Origin: Thermomonas sp. HDW16
GTDB taxonomy: Bacteria; Pseudomonadota; Gammaproteobacteria; Xanthomonadales; Xanthomonadaceae
Assembly: GCF_011302915.1 (NCBI RefSeq)
Contig: NZ_CP049872.1
Location: 2,418,001-2,482,000 of the forward strand
Length of the DNA stretch: 64,000 nucleotides
Direction of reading: 5' to 3'
Shown: one piece after another, positions 11,330-19,474 of the stretch
Layout of the letters: each line of letters begins with the position of its first letter
Position numbering within the stretch: the first letter of the stretch is position 1
Program-made: the position numbers and the translations under genes
Notes under the pieces: model-generated
The model's input: the letters and a program-made list of their open reading frames with translations, nothing else
The model's database searches: none
What the model was told of the DNA's origin: nothing

Positions 11330-12410
11330 CCACCCGCTCCGGCCACACCGTCTTCGCCAGCAATTCGTCATCCCAGTCGAACGCCAGCGCGCCGTCCTTC
11401 AGCAGCAAGCTGACGAAGTTGTAGACGTTGCGGGCGTACATCTCGCTGGCGTGCTGCGCACCCATCGAGGCGAGATTCAACGGGCCGGCAATGGTGACGC
11501 CGCCGCTGTCGATGGTCTGGCCCGGCTGGGTGAGTTCGCAGTTGCCGCCGGTCTCGGCGGCGAGGTCGACGATCACGCTGCCCGGCTTCATGCCGGACAC
11601 CATCGCCGCACTGATGATCTTCGGCGCGGGGCGGCCCGGCACTGCGGCGGTGCAGACCACTACATCGATGCCTTTGAGGTGATCGGCCAGGCGCTGCTGC
11701 TGCAAGGCACGTTCCTCATCGGTCAGCGCACGCGCATAGCCGCCCTCGCCCGCCGCGGACACGCCGAGGTCGAGGAACTTGCCGCCGAGCGATTCGATCT
11801 GCTCGCGGGTTTCCGGCCGCACGTCGAAGCCTTCCACCTGAGCGCCCAGGCGCTTGGCGGTGGCGATCGCCTGCAGGCCGGCCACGCCGGCGCCAACGAT
11901 CAACACCTTCGACGGCCGGATTGTGCCGGCGGCGGTGGTCAGCATCGGGAAGAAGCGCGGCGCCAGTTGCGCGGCGATCAGCACCGATTTGTAGCCGGCC
12001 ATGCCGGCCTGCGAGCTGAGCACGTCCATCGCCTGCGCACGGGTGGTGCGCGGCAGTTTTTCCAGCGGGAAGGCGACGATACCGCGCGTCGTGATCGCCT
12101 CGCCGCGTGCGGCATCCGCCTGCGGCTGCAGGCTGCCGACCAACACCGCACCCTGCTTCAACGCGCCGATGGCATCGGCCACAGGCGGTTGCACGCACAA
12201 CACCACGTCCGCGTCGCGGGTGGCGTCTTCGGCCAGTTGCGCGCCGGCATCGGCATAGGCTTGGTCGGGAAAGTACGCGCCGACGCCAATCCCGGGCTGT
12301 ACACGCACGCTGGCGCCTGCGGCGACCAGCTTCTTGCAAGTTTCCGGAGTCAGTGCGACGCGACGTTCGCCCGCCGCCGTTTCGCGTGCCACGCCAACGA
12401 TCACCGCCAT
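11319..12410 (-). CDS. pntAA: NAD(P) transhydrogenase subunit alpha, NAD-binding part
   Basis: A 363-residue soluble domain I of proton-translocating transhydrogenase, which binds NADH and passes hydride to NADP on PntB. N-terminal alanine-dehydrogenase-like half (GVARETAAGERRVALTPE), then a Rossmann fold with VLIVGAGVAGLQAIATAKRLG near residues 169-189 and the family loop SQAGMAGYKSV at 132-142. Closing region SLLLKDGALAFDWDDEL. The membrane part of alpha is a separate gene (pntAB) that here lies 2.5 kb downstream on the same strand, with an oppositely oriented sigma-factor operon and a lipoprotein gene between. RBS GGGGAACGG precedes the ATG. It is divergent from the nitroreductase gene. 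Confidence 0.95.
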   Translation of the reverse strand: MAVIVGVARETAAGERRVALTPETCKKLVAAGASVRVQPGIGVGAYFPDQAYADAGAQLAEDATRDADVVLCVQPPVADAIGALKQGAVLVGSLQPQADAARGEAITTRGIVAFPLEKLPRTTRAQAMDVLSSQAGMAGYKSVLIAAQLAPRFFPMLTTAAGTIRPSKVLIVGAGVAGLQAIATAKRLGAQVEGFDVRPETREQIESLGGKFLDLGVSAAGEGGYARALTDEERALQQQRLADHLKGIDVVVCTAAVPGRPAPKIISAAMVSGMKPGSVIVDLAAETGGNCELTQPGQTIDSGGVTIAGPLNLASMGAQHASEMYARNVYNFVSLLLKDGALAFDWDDELLAKTVWPERVVAA

Positions 12411-12494
12411 CGTCCGTTCCCCGCCTGGATTCGCTTCGATGACCGCATCCTACCGCTACCATGGCAGCTCCCTGCAATACGGCTCCAAATAACG

Positions 12495-13076
12495 ATGCCC
12501 GCAACGCTCACTCTGGACGCACTCGATACCCGCCTGTCGGTGCCAACCCGCCAGCTGTCCACGCCCGGCCCGGATGCCGCCCAGCTGCAGCGCATCTTGC
12601 AGACCGTGGTGCGCGTGCCCGACCACGGCAAGCGGGTGCCGTTCCGCCTGTTGCGGATCGCCGGCCCAGCGCGCGCGCGCCTTGCTGACGCGGTCTCCGC
12701 GCGCCTTCGCACGCGCGAACCGGATGCGGGCGAAGCCGTCATCGACAAGCTGCGCACGCGTTTCCTGCTGCCGCCGCTGACCATCGCGGTCATCGCCAAG
12801 CTCGGCCCGGACGAGAAGATCCCGGAGTCCGAACGCTTCTCCACCGCCGCCTGCGTCTGCCTACTGCTGCTTCAGGCCGCGCAGGCCGAAGGCTTCGGTG
12901 CGCAGTGGCTGACCGGCTGGCCCGCCTATGACCGGCCGTTCCTCGAACACACCCTTGGCCTGGCTGCGGATGAGCAACTGGTCGGGACGATTGCCATCGG
13001 CACCCCGCTGGTCGACGTCCCGGAACGCGAACGCCCTGACCCTGCATCGCTGATCAGCGACTGGGCGCCCGCGTGA
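12495..13076 (+). CDS. Nitroreductase family protein (YdjA-like)
   Basis: A 193-residue FMN-binding nitroreductase-fold protein. It has the YdjA-type pattern RQLSTPGPDAAQLQRILQTVVRVPDHGKRVPFRLLRI, where ARxS and PDHGK positions bind the flavin phosphate, then the dimer helix ACVCLLLLQAAQAEGFGAQW and the GTIAIGTP strand near the C-terminus. Members oxidise NAD(P)H and reduce nitro or quinone compounds; the physiological substrate is not known. The start is the ATG at 12495, about 85 bp from the divergent pntAA start. The stop overlaps the GTG start of the exonuclease gene (GTGA), so the two are coupled. Confidence 0.88.
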   Translation: MPATLTLDALDTRLSVPTRQLSTPGPDAAQLQRILQTVVRVPDHGKRVPFRLLRIAGPARARLADAVSARLRTREPDAGEAVIDKLRTRFLLPPLTIAVIAKLGPDEKIPESERFSTAACVCLLLLQAAQAEGFGAQWLTGWPAYDRPFLEHTLGLAADEQLVGTIAIGTPLVDVPERERPDPASLISDWAPA

Positions 13077-13981
13077 GCCAAGCGGCACCCGCGATGCCGA
13101 CCCTGTACCTGGTCGATGCCTCGATGTACGTGTTCCGCGCCTGGCATTCGATGCCGGACGAATTCCACGATGCCGATGGCTGGCCGACCAATGCGGTGCA
13201 CGGGTTCGCGCGGTTCCTGCTGGAACTGTTGGAGCGCGAACGGCCGACGCATATCGCGATTGCCTTCGACGAGGCGCTGGATTCCTGTTTCCGCAATGCG
13301 CTGTATCCGGCCTACAAGGCCAATCGCGATCCCGCGCCGCCGGAACTCAAGCGCCAGTTCGCCTGGTGCAAGGCGCTGTGCCAGGCCGTGGGACTGACCA
13401 CGCTCGCCCATTCCGATTACGAAGCCGACGACCTGATCGGCAGCGCCGCTCATCGCTCGCGCAACGAAGGTTTCCGCAGCGTGATCGTGTCCGCGGACAA
13501 GGACATGTCGCAGTTGCTGGCGGCGCATGACGAGCAGTACGATTTCGCCAAGGGCGTGCGCTGGGGCGCCGATGGCGTCAAGGCGCGGCAGGGCGTGCGC
13601 GCAGACCAGATTGCCGATTACCTCGCGCTCACCGGCGACGCGGTGGACAACATCCCCGGCGTGACCGGGATCGGCCCGAAATCGGCGGCGGTGCTGCTGG
13701 CCCACTTCGGCACGCTGGATGCGGTGCTGGAACGCATCGACGAAATCCCCTTTCTGCGCCTGCGCGGCGCCGCGAGCATGGCCACCCGTCTGCGCGAACA
13801 GCGCGAACATGCGCTGCTGTGGCGACAGCTCACCACCATTCCGCTGGATGCACCCTTGCCGGAAGGCGACTTCGCGCGCGGCAAGGGCGATGCGGCGGAA
13901 TTGGCATCACTCTCGGACTGGATGGGCTTCGGGCCGTTGACGCGCAAGCGGTTGGCAGAGGCTGCAGGGCTTTCCGTCTAG
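13073..13981 (+). CDS. 5'-3' exonuclease (polymerase I N-domain/Xni type)
   Basis: A 302-residue stand-alone nuclease equal to the 5'-3' exonuclease domain of DNA polymerase I (FEN family). Metal-ligand motifs are in order: LVDASMYVFRAW, AFDEAL, YEADDLIG, VSADKDMSQLL, then the helix-3-turn-helix LTGDAVDNIPGVTGIGPKSA that binds DNA. It would cut 5' flaps or branched DNA in repair and primer removal. The GTG at 13073 overlaps the nitroreductase stop; an ATG at 13094 that starts MPTLYLVD is an alternative and would still keep the first motif. Its length is above that of E. coli Xni (about 250), closer to the Pol I domain. Confidence 0.9.
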   Translation: MSQAAPAMPTLYLVDASMYVFRAWHSMPDEFHDADGWPTNAVHGFARFLLELLERERPTHIAIAFDEALDSCFRNALYPAYKANRDPAPPELKRQFAWCKALCQAVGLTTLAHSDYEADDLIGSAAHRSRNEGFRSVIVSADKDMSQLLAAHDEQYDFAKGVRWGADGVKARQGVRADQIADYLALTGDAVDNIPGVTGIGPKSAAVLLAHFGTLDAVLERIDEIPFLRLRGAASMATRLREQREHALLWRQLTTIPLDAPLPEGDFARGKGDAAELASLSDWMGFGPLTRKRLAEAAGLSV

Positions 13982-13995
13982 CGATTTCGTGCCGA

Positions 13996-14074
13996 GGTGA
14001 CGGCGGAATCGACGGGTGTCCGCGCAGCGGCATTTCGAGGCGCGTAGCGGACACCCGTCGGTTTCGCCGTCACC
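13996..14074. repeat. Long intergenic inverted repeat, 28-bp arms
   Basis: Left arm 13996-14023 and right arm 14047-14074 are reverse complements over all 28 positions except two, and both exceptions give G-U pairs in RNA, so the transcript can form an unbroken 28-bp stem with a 23-nt loop. Arms begin with GGTGACGGCG and end with CGACGGGTGTCCGC. It sits 15 bp after the exonuclease stop and just before the -10 box of the Nudix gene. No T-run follows, so it is not a standard terminator. I see no second copy in the window. Confidence 0.85.
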
Positions 14075-14105
14075 TGCGAGTCGACGGCCTGTCGCATTCC
14101 CCGGT

Positions 14106-14111
14106 TAAGAT
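14106..14111 (+). promoter_or_regulatory. -10 box of a probably leaderless Nudix mRNA
   Basis: TAAGAT, six bases before the ATG at 14118, with no Shine-Dalgarno sequence between. Spacing implies transcription starting at or beside the A of the start codon. Inference from spacing. Confidence 0.45.
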
Positions 14112-14117
14112 CGGCCC

Positions 14118-14666
14118 ATGGGCAAGAACCTCAAACAGACCTTGTACGAAGGCGATTGGCTGCGGCTTGTGCGCATCGACCATTGGGAATCCTGCGAACG
14201 CACCCACGGCCAGGGCATGGCGGTGATCATCATCGCGGTGACGCCGGACGATCACGTGCTGTTCGTCGAACAGTTCCGCGTGCCGCTGGGCGCGCGCACC
14301 ATCGAGATGCCGGCCGGCCTGGTCGGCGACGACCACGCGCAGGACACGCTGGAAGACGCCGCGCGTCGCGAACTGATCGAGGAAACCGGCTGGTCGCCGG
14401 GCAAGGTCGAAGTACTGCTGGTCGGCCCCACTTCGTCCGGCATGAGCAACGAGCGCATCGCCTTCGTCCGCGCCCGCGAGTTGACCAAGGTCGGCGACGG
14501 CGGCGGCGTGGACAACGAGAACATCACCGTGCATACCGTGCCGCGCAGCGATGCGCCGCGCTGGCTGATGCAGAAGCAGGCCGAGGGCTTCGAGCTCGAC
14601 CTCAAGCTGTGGGCCGGACTGTGGATGATCGAGCGCAACCCCGACGGCAGTGCGGTCACACCGTAG
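14118..14666 (+). CDS. Nudix hydrolase, ADP-ribose pyrophosphatase-like
   Basis: A 182-residue Nudix hydrolase. The Nudix box lies at residues about 74-96 and reads G-x5-D-x7-RELIEETGW: the first acidic residue of the box is Asp and not Glu, and the metal-binding REL-x-EE core is intact. N-terminal strand GQGMAVIIIAVTPDDHVLFVEQFR and proline-containing EMPAGLV are typical of ADP-ribose/GDP-mannose pyrophosphatases (NudF/NudK group), which split nucleoside diphosphate sugars to AMP plus sugar phosphate. The substrate cannot be fixed from sequence alone. It is followed 39 bp later by the GreA-like gene, with its own -10 candidate in between. Confidence 0.88.
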   Translation: MGKNLKQTLYEGDWLRLVRIDHWESCERTHGQGMAVIIIAVTPDDHVLFVEQFRVPLGARTIEMPAGLVGDDHAQDTLEDAARRELIEETGWSPGKVEVLLVGPTSSGMSNERIAFVRARELTKVGDGGGVDNENITVHTVPRSDAPRWLMQKQAEGFELDLKLWAGLWMIERNPDGSAVTP

Positions 14667-14705
14667 GCGCTATCCTCGGGGGCCCATTTCGATGAAGGCC
14701 ACGCC

Positions 14706-15149
14706 ATGGACAAGAACGCACTGCGCAACGCCCTGCTCGCCCTGGAAACGCAGGAACTGCAGGCCGCGCAACAGGCCTATGCCGACTACTCGGCCGCAGC
14801 GAAACCCGCAGCCGACCTGCAGGACGATGCCGAATCGCATTCGTTGAACGTGCAGGACGCCGAACTCGCCCAAGGCCTGGAAGCACCGCTGCAGTCGGCA
14901 GAAGACGCGATGGCGACGCTACAAGCCATCGACTTCGGGCCGAAGACGGATGTCGCGCCAGGTGCGCTGCTGCAAGTCGGCGGCCAGCACTTCGTGGTCG
15001 CGGTCGCCACCCGCCCGTTCCAGGTGGATGGCGTGCAGGTGATGGGCATTTCCACCGAATCGCCGCTGTATCAGTCCGCGCAGGGCAAGCGCGTCGGCGA
15101 AACGGCGGCCTTCGGCGGCAAGCACCACCGCATCGATCACATCGAATAA
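14706..15149 (+). CDS. GreA/GreB C-domain-like protein
   Basis: A 147-residue protein. The N-terminal half is a predicted coiled-coil rich in Ala, Gln and Glu (NALRNALLALETQELQAAQQ). The C-terminal half resembles the FKBP-like C-domain of transcript cleavage factors GreA/GreB (VAPGALLQVGGQHFVVAV, then MGISTESPLYQSAQGKRVGET). Gre factors use two acidic residues at the coiled-coil tip to stimulate RNA polymerase; here the coil is short and the tip is not clearly recognisable. It could compete for the secondary channel of RNA polymerase or do something different. AAGG lies at the right place before the ATG. Confidence 0.75.
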   Translation: MDKNALRNALLALETQELQAAQQAYADYSAAAKPAADLQDDAESHSLNVQDAELAQGLEAPLQSAEDAMATLQAIDFGPKTDVAPGALLQVGGQHFVVAVATRPFQVDGVQVMGISTESPLYQSAQGKRVGETAAFGGKHHRIDHIE

Positions 15150-15161
15150 GCGCCGCGGCGC

Positions 15162-16103
15162 TTAGGCGAAGCGATCCGTCGCCGCCACCAGCGCCGCGAT
15201 GTTCTCCGCCTCGAAGCCGGAATGGCCGGAGGCCGCGCTGACGATCAGTTCCGACTTCGGCCATGCCTTGTGCAGGTCGAACGCGCTCTGGATCGGGCAG
15301 ACCACGTCGTAGCGGCCGTGCACGATCACGCCGGGGATATCGGCGATCTTGTGCGCGTCGCGCAGCAACTGGTCTTCGACTTCGAAGAAACCACCGTTGA
15401 CGAAGTAGTGGTTCTCGATTCGCGCGAACGCCAGCGCGAAACGCGGATCGCCGTGGCTGGTGGCGTAGTTCGGATCGATATGCAGGTAACTGGTGGCACC
15501 TTCCCAGATGCTCCAGGCCTTGGCTGCGGCCAGGCGCACGGCTTCATCGCTGCTGGTGAGGCGGCGGCCGAAGGCGGAGATCAGGTCATGGCGCTCGACC
15601 GGCGGAATCGCGCCGATGTAATGCTCCCACGCGTCCGGGAACAGGCGGTTGGCGCCTTCCTGGTAGAACCATTCCAGCTCCCAGCGGCGCAGCATGAAGA
15701 TGCCGCGCAGCACCAGTTCGGTGACGCGCTGCGGATGGGTTTCGGCATAGGCCAGCGCCAGCGTCGAACCCCAGGAACCACCGAACACCTGCCACTTGTC
15801 GATGCCGAGCAACTCGCGCAGCTTCTCGATGTCGGCGACCAGGTTCCACGTGGTGTTGTCGGTCAGATCCGCATGCGGCTTGCTGCGGCCGGCACCGCGC
15901 TGGTCGAACAGCACGATGCGGTACTTGGCCGGGTCGTGGAAGCGCCGCATCTTCTCGTTGCAACCCGCGCCCGGGCCGCCGTGCAGCAGCACCACCGGCT
16001 TGCCATTCGGATTGCCGCACTGCTCCCAGTACAGGGTGTGGCGGTCGTCGACTTGCAACGTGCCGGTTTCGTACGGCGCGATCTCCGGATACAGCGTGCG
16101 CAT
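15162..16103 (-). CDS. pip: Prolyl aminopeptidase
   Basis: A 313-residue alpha/beta hydrolase of peptidase family S33 that removes N-terminal proline from peptides in the cytoplasm. Motifs: oxyanion loop HGGPGAGC (41-48), FDQRGAGRS (67-74), nucleophile elbow GGSWGS with Ser110, catalytic Asp in HGRYDVVCP and catalytic His in ASGHSGFE near the C-terminus. Length and all triad motifs match the proline iminopeptidase group of Xanthomonas and Serratia. It faces the GreA-like gene tail to tail with 12 bp between. A TAAAAT box at 16133-16138 on the minus strand is a -10 candidate for it. Confidence 0.95.
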   Translation of the reverse strand: MRTLYPEIAPYETGTLQVDDRHTLYWEQCGNPNGKPVVLLHGGPGAGCNEKMRRFHDPAKYRIVLFDQRGAGRSKPHADLTDNTTWNLVADIEKLRELLGIDKWQVFGGSWGSTLALAYAETHPQRVTELVLRGIFMLRRWELEWFYQEGANRLFPDAWEHYIGAIPPVERHDLISAFGRRLTSSDEAVRLAAAKAWSIWEGATSYLHIDPNYATSHGDPRFALAFARIENHYFVNGGFFEVEDQLLRDAHKIADIPGVIVHGRYDVVCPIQSAFDLHKAWPKSELIVSAASGHSGFEAENIAALVAATDRFA

Positions 16104-16148
16104 GGGCGTTCCCTGCGTTGGCGAAACCGCGATTTTAACGCGGCAGGC

Positions 16149-16991
16149 TCAGGGCCATCGACCAATGCTGATGCGGTCGCGATTTTCGAGGTCGCGCGCG
16201 GTGTCGACGTCGACGAATCCCGCTGCGACCAATAGCTCACGCACGGTCGCACCTTGCTCCCAGCCATGCTCCAGCAACAGCCAACCGCCGCTGTACAGGT
16301 GCTTTGGTGCCGCGCTGATGATCGTGCGCAGCGCATCGAAGCCATCCTCGCCCGAGGACAACGCCGATGCAGGCTCGAAGCGCAGGTCGCCTTCGCGCAG
16401 ATGCGGATCGCCGTCTTCGATATAGGGCGGGTTGCTGGCGATCAGGTCGAAGGCCTCGCCCACCAGTGGCGCAAACCAGTCGCCTTCGCGGAATTCGATG
16501 TTTGTGATGCCGTTGCGCACAGCATTGCGCTGCGCGATATCAAGCGCCGCCGCACTGGCATCGGTAGCGATGACCGTCGCGCGCGGCCGTTCCTTGGCAA
16601 TCGCCAGCGCGATCGCCCCGCTGCCGGTGCCGAGGTCGGCGATGTGCGATGCCGCATCCATCGGAATCCGCGCCAACGCCAGCTCGACCAGCAATTCGGT
16701 CTCCGGACGCGGGATCAGGGTGGCGGGCGAGACCTCAAGCTCCAGCGACCAGAAACCCTGCCGGCCGGTCAGGTAGGCCACCGGTTCGCCCGCCGCGCGG
16801 CGTTCCAGCAGATCGGCGAAGCGCGCGGCGGCCTCGGCATCGACCGGGTCTTGCGCATGCGCGAACAGCCAGCTGCGCGGCCGCGCCAGCGCGTGCGCCA
16901 GCAGCCATTCGGCGTCCACCGGATCGATCCGGGACCGGGCAGCGGCGAGTAGATGAGCGGGAGTGGCGGTGTCTGGCGTCATCGGCGGCAT
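16149..16991 (-). CDS. prmC: Release factor glutamine methyltransferase PrmC
   Basis: A 280-residue SAM-dependent methyltransferase that N5-methylates the GGQ glutamine of release factors RF1 and RF2. N-terminal five-helix domain (residues 1 to about 75) binds the release factor; the Rossmann core has the SAM loop [16 protein letters not shown] (about 118) and the glutamine-binding NPPYIED (about 186). Both are intact. The ATG I use begins MPPMTPD; a second ATG three codons on is possible. It is transcribed away from ahpC; the 150 bp between them is AT-rich and carries the OxyR site. Confidence 0.94.
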   Translation of the reverse strand: MPPMTPDTATPAHLLAAARSRIDPVDAEWLLAHALARPRSWLFAHAQDPVDAEAAARFADLLERRAAGEPVAYLTGRQGFWSLELEVSPATLIPRPETELLVELALARIPMDAASHIADLGTGSGAIALAIAKERPRATVIATDASAAALDIAQRNAVRNGITNIEFREGDWFAPLVGEAFDLIASNPPYIEDGDPHLREGDLRFEPASALSSGEDGFDALRTIISAAPKHLYSGGWLLLEHGWEQGATVRELLVAAGFVDVDTARDLENRDRISIGRWP

Positions 16992-17030
16992 GGTAGCTGG
17001 CCCGGCCGATACACCTCGTCTTGCTCATCG

Positions 17031-17067
17031 ATAGATGAAATCTATCAATAGCATATCTATAATCGAT
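17031..17067 (+). promoter_or_regulatory. OxyR binding site of ahpC
   Basis: Four tetramers at exact 11-bp steps: ATAG (17031-17034), CTAT (17042-17045), ATAT (17053-17056) and CGAT (17064-17067), each pair separated by 7 bp. This fits the OxyR consensus ATAG-N7-CTAT-N7-ATAG-N7-CTAT in 14 of 16 bases. It ends directly against the ahpC -35 box, the position from which oxidised OxyR contacts RNA polymerase. oxyR itself is encoded 2.4 kb downstream. Confidence 0.85.
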
Positions 17068-17096
17068 TTTACAGATTGATTGAGCCTGACTATTCT
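17068..17096 (+). promoter_or_regulatory. Sigma-70 promoter of ahpC
   Basis: -35 TTTACA (17068-17073), 17-bp spacer, -10 TATTCT (17091-17096). Transcription would start near 17103, leaving a leader of about 37 nt before the ATG at 17140. The OxyR site abuts the -35 box. Confidence 0.75.
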
Positions 17097-17139
17097 TTTC
17101 CTCAACCAATCACCCACCCCACCCACGAGAGGATTCCCC

Positions 17140-17703
17140 ATGTCCCTGATCAATACCCAGGTTCAGCCGTTCAAGGCCAATGCCTACAAGGATGGCAAGT
17201 TCATCGAAGTCACCGACAAGGACCTGCAGGGCAAGTGGTCCGTGCTGATCTTCATGCCGGCCGCCTTCACCTTCAATTGCCCGACCGAGATCGAAGACGC
17301 CGCCGAGCATTACGCCGAGTTCCAGAAGCTGGGCGCCGAGGTCTACATCGTCACCACCGATACCCAGTTCAGCCACAAGGTGTGGCACGAGACCTCGCCG
17401 GCCGTCGGCAAGGCCAAGTTCGCCCTGATCGGCGATCCCACCCACCAGCTGACCCGCGCGTTCGACGTGCATATCGATGCCGAAGGCCTGGCCCTGCGCG
17501 GCACCTTCATCATCGATCCGAGCGGCACCATCAAGACCATGGAAGTGCATGACAACGCGATTGCCCGCGACGTCAGCGAGACCCTGCGCAAGCTCAAGGC
17601 CGCCCAGTACGTGGCCGCGCACCCGAACGAAGTCTGCCCGGCCAAGTGGAACGACGGCGCCAAGACCCTGAAGCCGTCGCTGGACCTGGTCGGCAAGATC
17701 TGA
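17140..17703 (+). CDS. ahpC: Alkyl hydroperoxide reductase subunit C (peroxiredoxin)
   Basis: A 187-residue typical 2-Cys peroxiredoxin that reduces H2O2 and organic hydroperoxides in the cytoplasm and is recycled by AhpF. Peroxidatic Cys47 lies in FTFNCPTE and resolving Cys166 in NEVCPAKW; both match the E. coli positions. Family stretch FSHKVWHETS is present. The ATG at 17140 has the strong ribosome site GAGAGGA seven bases upstream and gives the standard AhpC length. It is preceded by an OxyR site and promoter and followed 177 bp later by ahpF, with two hairpins between. Confidence 0.97.
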   Translation: MSLINTQVQPFKANAYKDGKFIEVTDKDLQGKWSVLIFMPAAFTFNCPTEIEDAAEHYAEFQKLGAEVYIVTTDTQFSHKVWHETSPAVGKAKFALIGDPTHQLTRAFDVHIDAEGLALRGTFIIDPSGTIKTMEVHDNAIARDVSETLRKLKAAQYVAAHPNEVCPAKWNDGAKTLKPSLDLVGKI

Positions 17704-17712
17704 CCCTCCCCC

Positions 17713-17777
17713 ACTGCAGGCGGCGTTTCCCTGTCCGCTACCTGCAGTCCGCCCCTCTTCCCCTCGCGGGGAGAGGG
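17713..17777 (+). promoter_or_regulatory. Two hairpins between ahpC and ahpF
   Basis: First, ACTGCAGG (17713-17720) pairs with CCTGCAGT (17741-17748). Second, a C-rich run (17753-17763) pairs with GGGGAGAGGG (17768-17777) across a TCGC loop, with one bulged T. Neither is followed by a T-run. They could stabilise the ahpC 3' end or reduce read-through, giving more AhpC than AhpF; the second also looks like the C-rich intergenic palindromes common in xanthomonads. Confidence 0.55.
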
Positions 17778-17880
17778 CTCCGGCCAGCCTCTTGCGGGCG
17801 GTTGGCCGCAGCCCTTTCCCGATATTCCACCGGCGCCTGCGCGACTTCGGTCGGCGCGCCCTGCCCCAAGGATGCCCACC

Positions 17881-19470
17881 ATGCTCGATGCCGACCTCAA
17901 GCCCCAGCTGGCCGCCTACCTCGAAAAACTGCAGCAGCCGATCGAACTGGTTGCCTCGCTGGACGCTTCGGATGCCGCGCGCGAACTCGACGTGCTGCTG
18001 GACGAGATCGCCGCGCTGTCGCCGAAGATTTCCCGCGTGACCGGTGACGATGCGCGCAAGCCCTCGTTCCTGATCCGCCGCGCGGGCAGCGACGTGCAGG
18101 TGGGTTTCGCCGGCATTCCGCTGGGCCACGAATTCACCTCGCTGGTGCTGGCGCTGCTGCAGGTCGGCGGGCATCCGGTGAAGATCGACGAAGCGCTGGC
18201 CGAGCAGGTACGCGCATTGGATGGCGATTACGCCTTCGAGACCTATATGTCGCTGCATTGCCAGAGCTGCCCGGACACGGTGCAGGCGCTGAACGCGATG
18301 AGCGTGCTCAATCCGCGCATCAAGCATGTCGCCATCGACGGCTCGTTGTTCCAGGCCGAAGTGGAAGCGCGCGAAATCCTGTCGGTACCGACCATCTACC
18401 TCAACGGCGCCGAGTTCGATGCCGGTCGCATGAGCATCGAACAGATCCTCGCCAAGCTGGACACCGGCGCTGTCGCGCGCACCGCGCAGGTACTGAACGA
18501 AGCCGCGCCGTTCGACGTGCTGATCGTCGGCGGCGGCCCGGCCGGCGCCGCAGCGGCGATCTATGCCGCGCGCAAGGGCATCCGCACCGGCATCGTCACC
18601 GAGCGCTTCGGTGGGCAGGTGCTGGACACCATGGCCATCGAGAATTTCCCCTCGGTGGAATACACCGAAGGCCCGAAGCTGGCCGCATCGCTGGAAGCGC
18701 ATGTGCGCAGCTATGGCGTGGAAATCATGACCGCGCAGCGCGCCAAGGCGTTGCAGCCGGCGGCGCAGACGGGCGGGTTGATCGGCATCGAACTGGAAAG
18801 CGGTGCCACCCTGCATGCGAAGACGGTGATCCTGAGCCCCGGCGCACGCTGGCGGCAGACCGGCGTGCCCGGCGAGTCCGAGCATCGCAACAAGGGCGTG
18901 ACCTATTGCCCGCACTGCGATGGCCCACTGTTCAAGGGCAAGCGGGTGGCGGTGATCGGTGGCGGCAATTCCGGCGTGGAGGCGGCAATCGACTTGGCCG
19001 GCATCGTGGATCACGTGACCGTGCTCGAGTTCGACGGCCAGCTGCGCGCGGACGACGTGCTGCAGCGCAAACTGCACAGCCTGCCCAACACCACCGTACA
19101 CGTGAACGCGCAAACCACCGAAATGGTGGGCGATGGCGGCCGTTTGACCGGCCTGCGCTTCACCGACCGCACCAATGGCCAGCCGAGTGATCTGGAACTG
19201 GCCGGCGTGTTCGTGCAGATCGGCCTGCTGCCGAATACCGATTGGCTGAAGGGCACGGTGGCGCTGAGCCCGCGCGGCGAGATCGCGATCGACGACAAGG
19301 GCCATACCGATGTGCCCGGCGTGTTCGCCGCCGGCGATGCCACCACCGAGCCGTTCAAGCAGATTGTGGTGGCGATGGGTGGCGGTTCGACCGCCGCGCT
19401 GTCCGCCTTCGACTTCCTGATCCGCCACTCGGCGCCGGCAGAAACCGAAAGCCAGGCGCAGGCGGCCTGA
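17881..19470 (+). CDS. ahpF: Alkyl hydroperoxide reductase subunit F
   Basis: A 529-residue flavoprotein disulfide reductase that passes electrons from NADH through FAD and two disulfides to AhpC. The N-terminal double thioredoxin-like domain has the CQSC disulfide at Cys127/Cys130. The FAD loop [18 protein letters not shown] starts near residue 219, the second redox pair CPHC is at Cys343/Cys346, the NADH loop is [12 protein letters not shown], and FAAGDAT closes the FAD site. I chose the second ATG (17881) because AAGGA lies 8 bp before it; the ATG at 17872 would overlap that ribosome site. The oxyR gene follows after 4 bp. Confidence 0.97.
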   Translation: MLDADLKPQLAAYLEKLQQPIELVASLDASDAARELDVLLDEIAALSPKISRVTGDDARKPSFLIRRAGSDVQVGFAGIPLGHEFTSLVLALLQVGGHPVKIDEALAEQVRALDGDYAFETYMSLHCQSCPDTVQALNAMSVLNPRIKHVAIDGSLFQAEVEAREILSVPTIYLNGAEFDAGRMSIEQILAKLDTGAVARTAQVLNEAAPFDVLIVGGGPAGAAAAIYAARKGIRTGIVTERFGGQVLDTMAIENFPSVEYTEGPKLAASLEAHVRSYGVEIMTAQRAKALQPAAQTGGLIGIELESGATLHAKTVILSPGARWRQTGVPGESEHRNKGVTYCPHCDGPLFKGKRVAVIGGGNSGVEAAIDLAGIVDHVTVLEFDGQLRADDVLQRKLHSLPNTTVHVNAQTTEMVGDGGRLTGLRFTDRTNGQPSDLELAGVFVQIGLLPNTDWLKGTVALSPRGEIAIDDKGHTDVPGVFAAGDATTEPFKQIVVAMGGGSTAALSAFDFLIRHSAPAETESQAQAA

Positions 19471-19474
19471 TCCG

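Noticed and set aside
16127-16143. CCGCG-ATTTTAA-CGCGG hairpin before pip
   Set aside because: The 5-bp stem has no T-run after it, and the loop matches a TAAAAT -10 box for pip better than a terminator.
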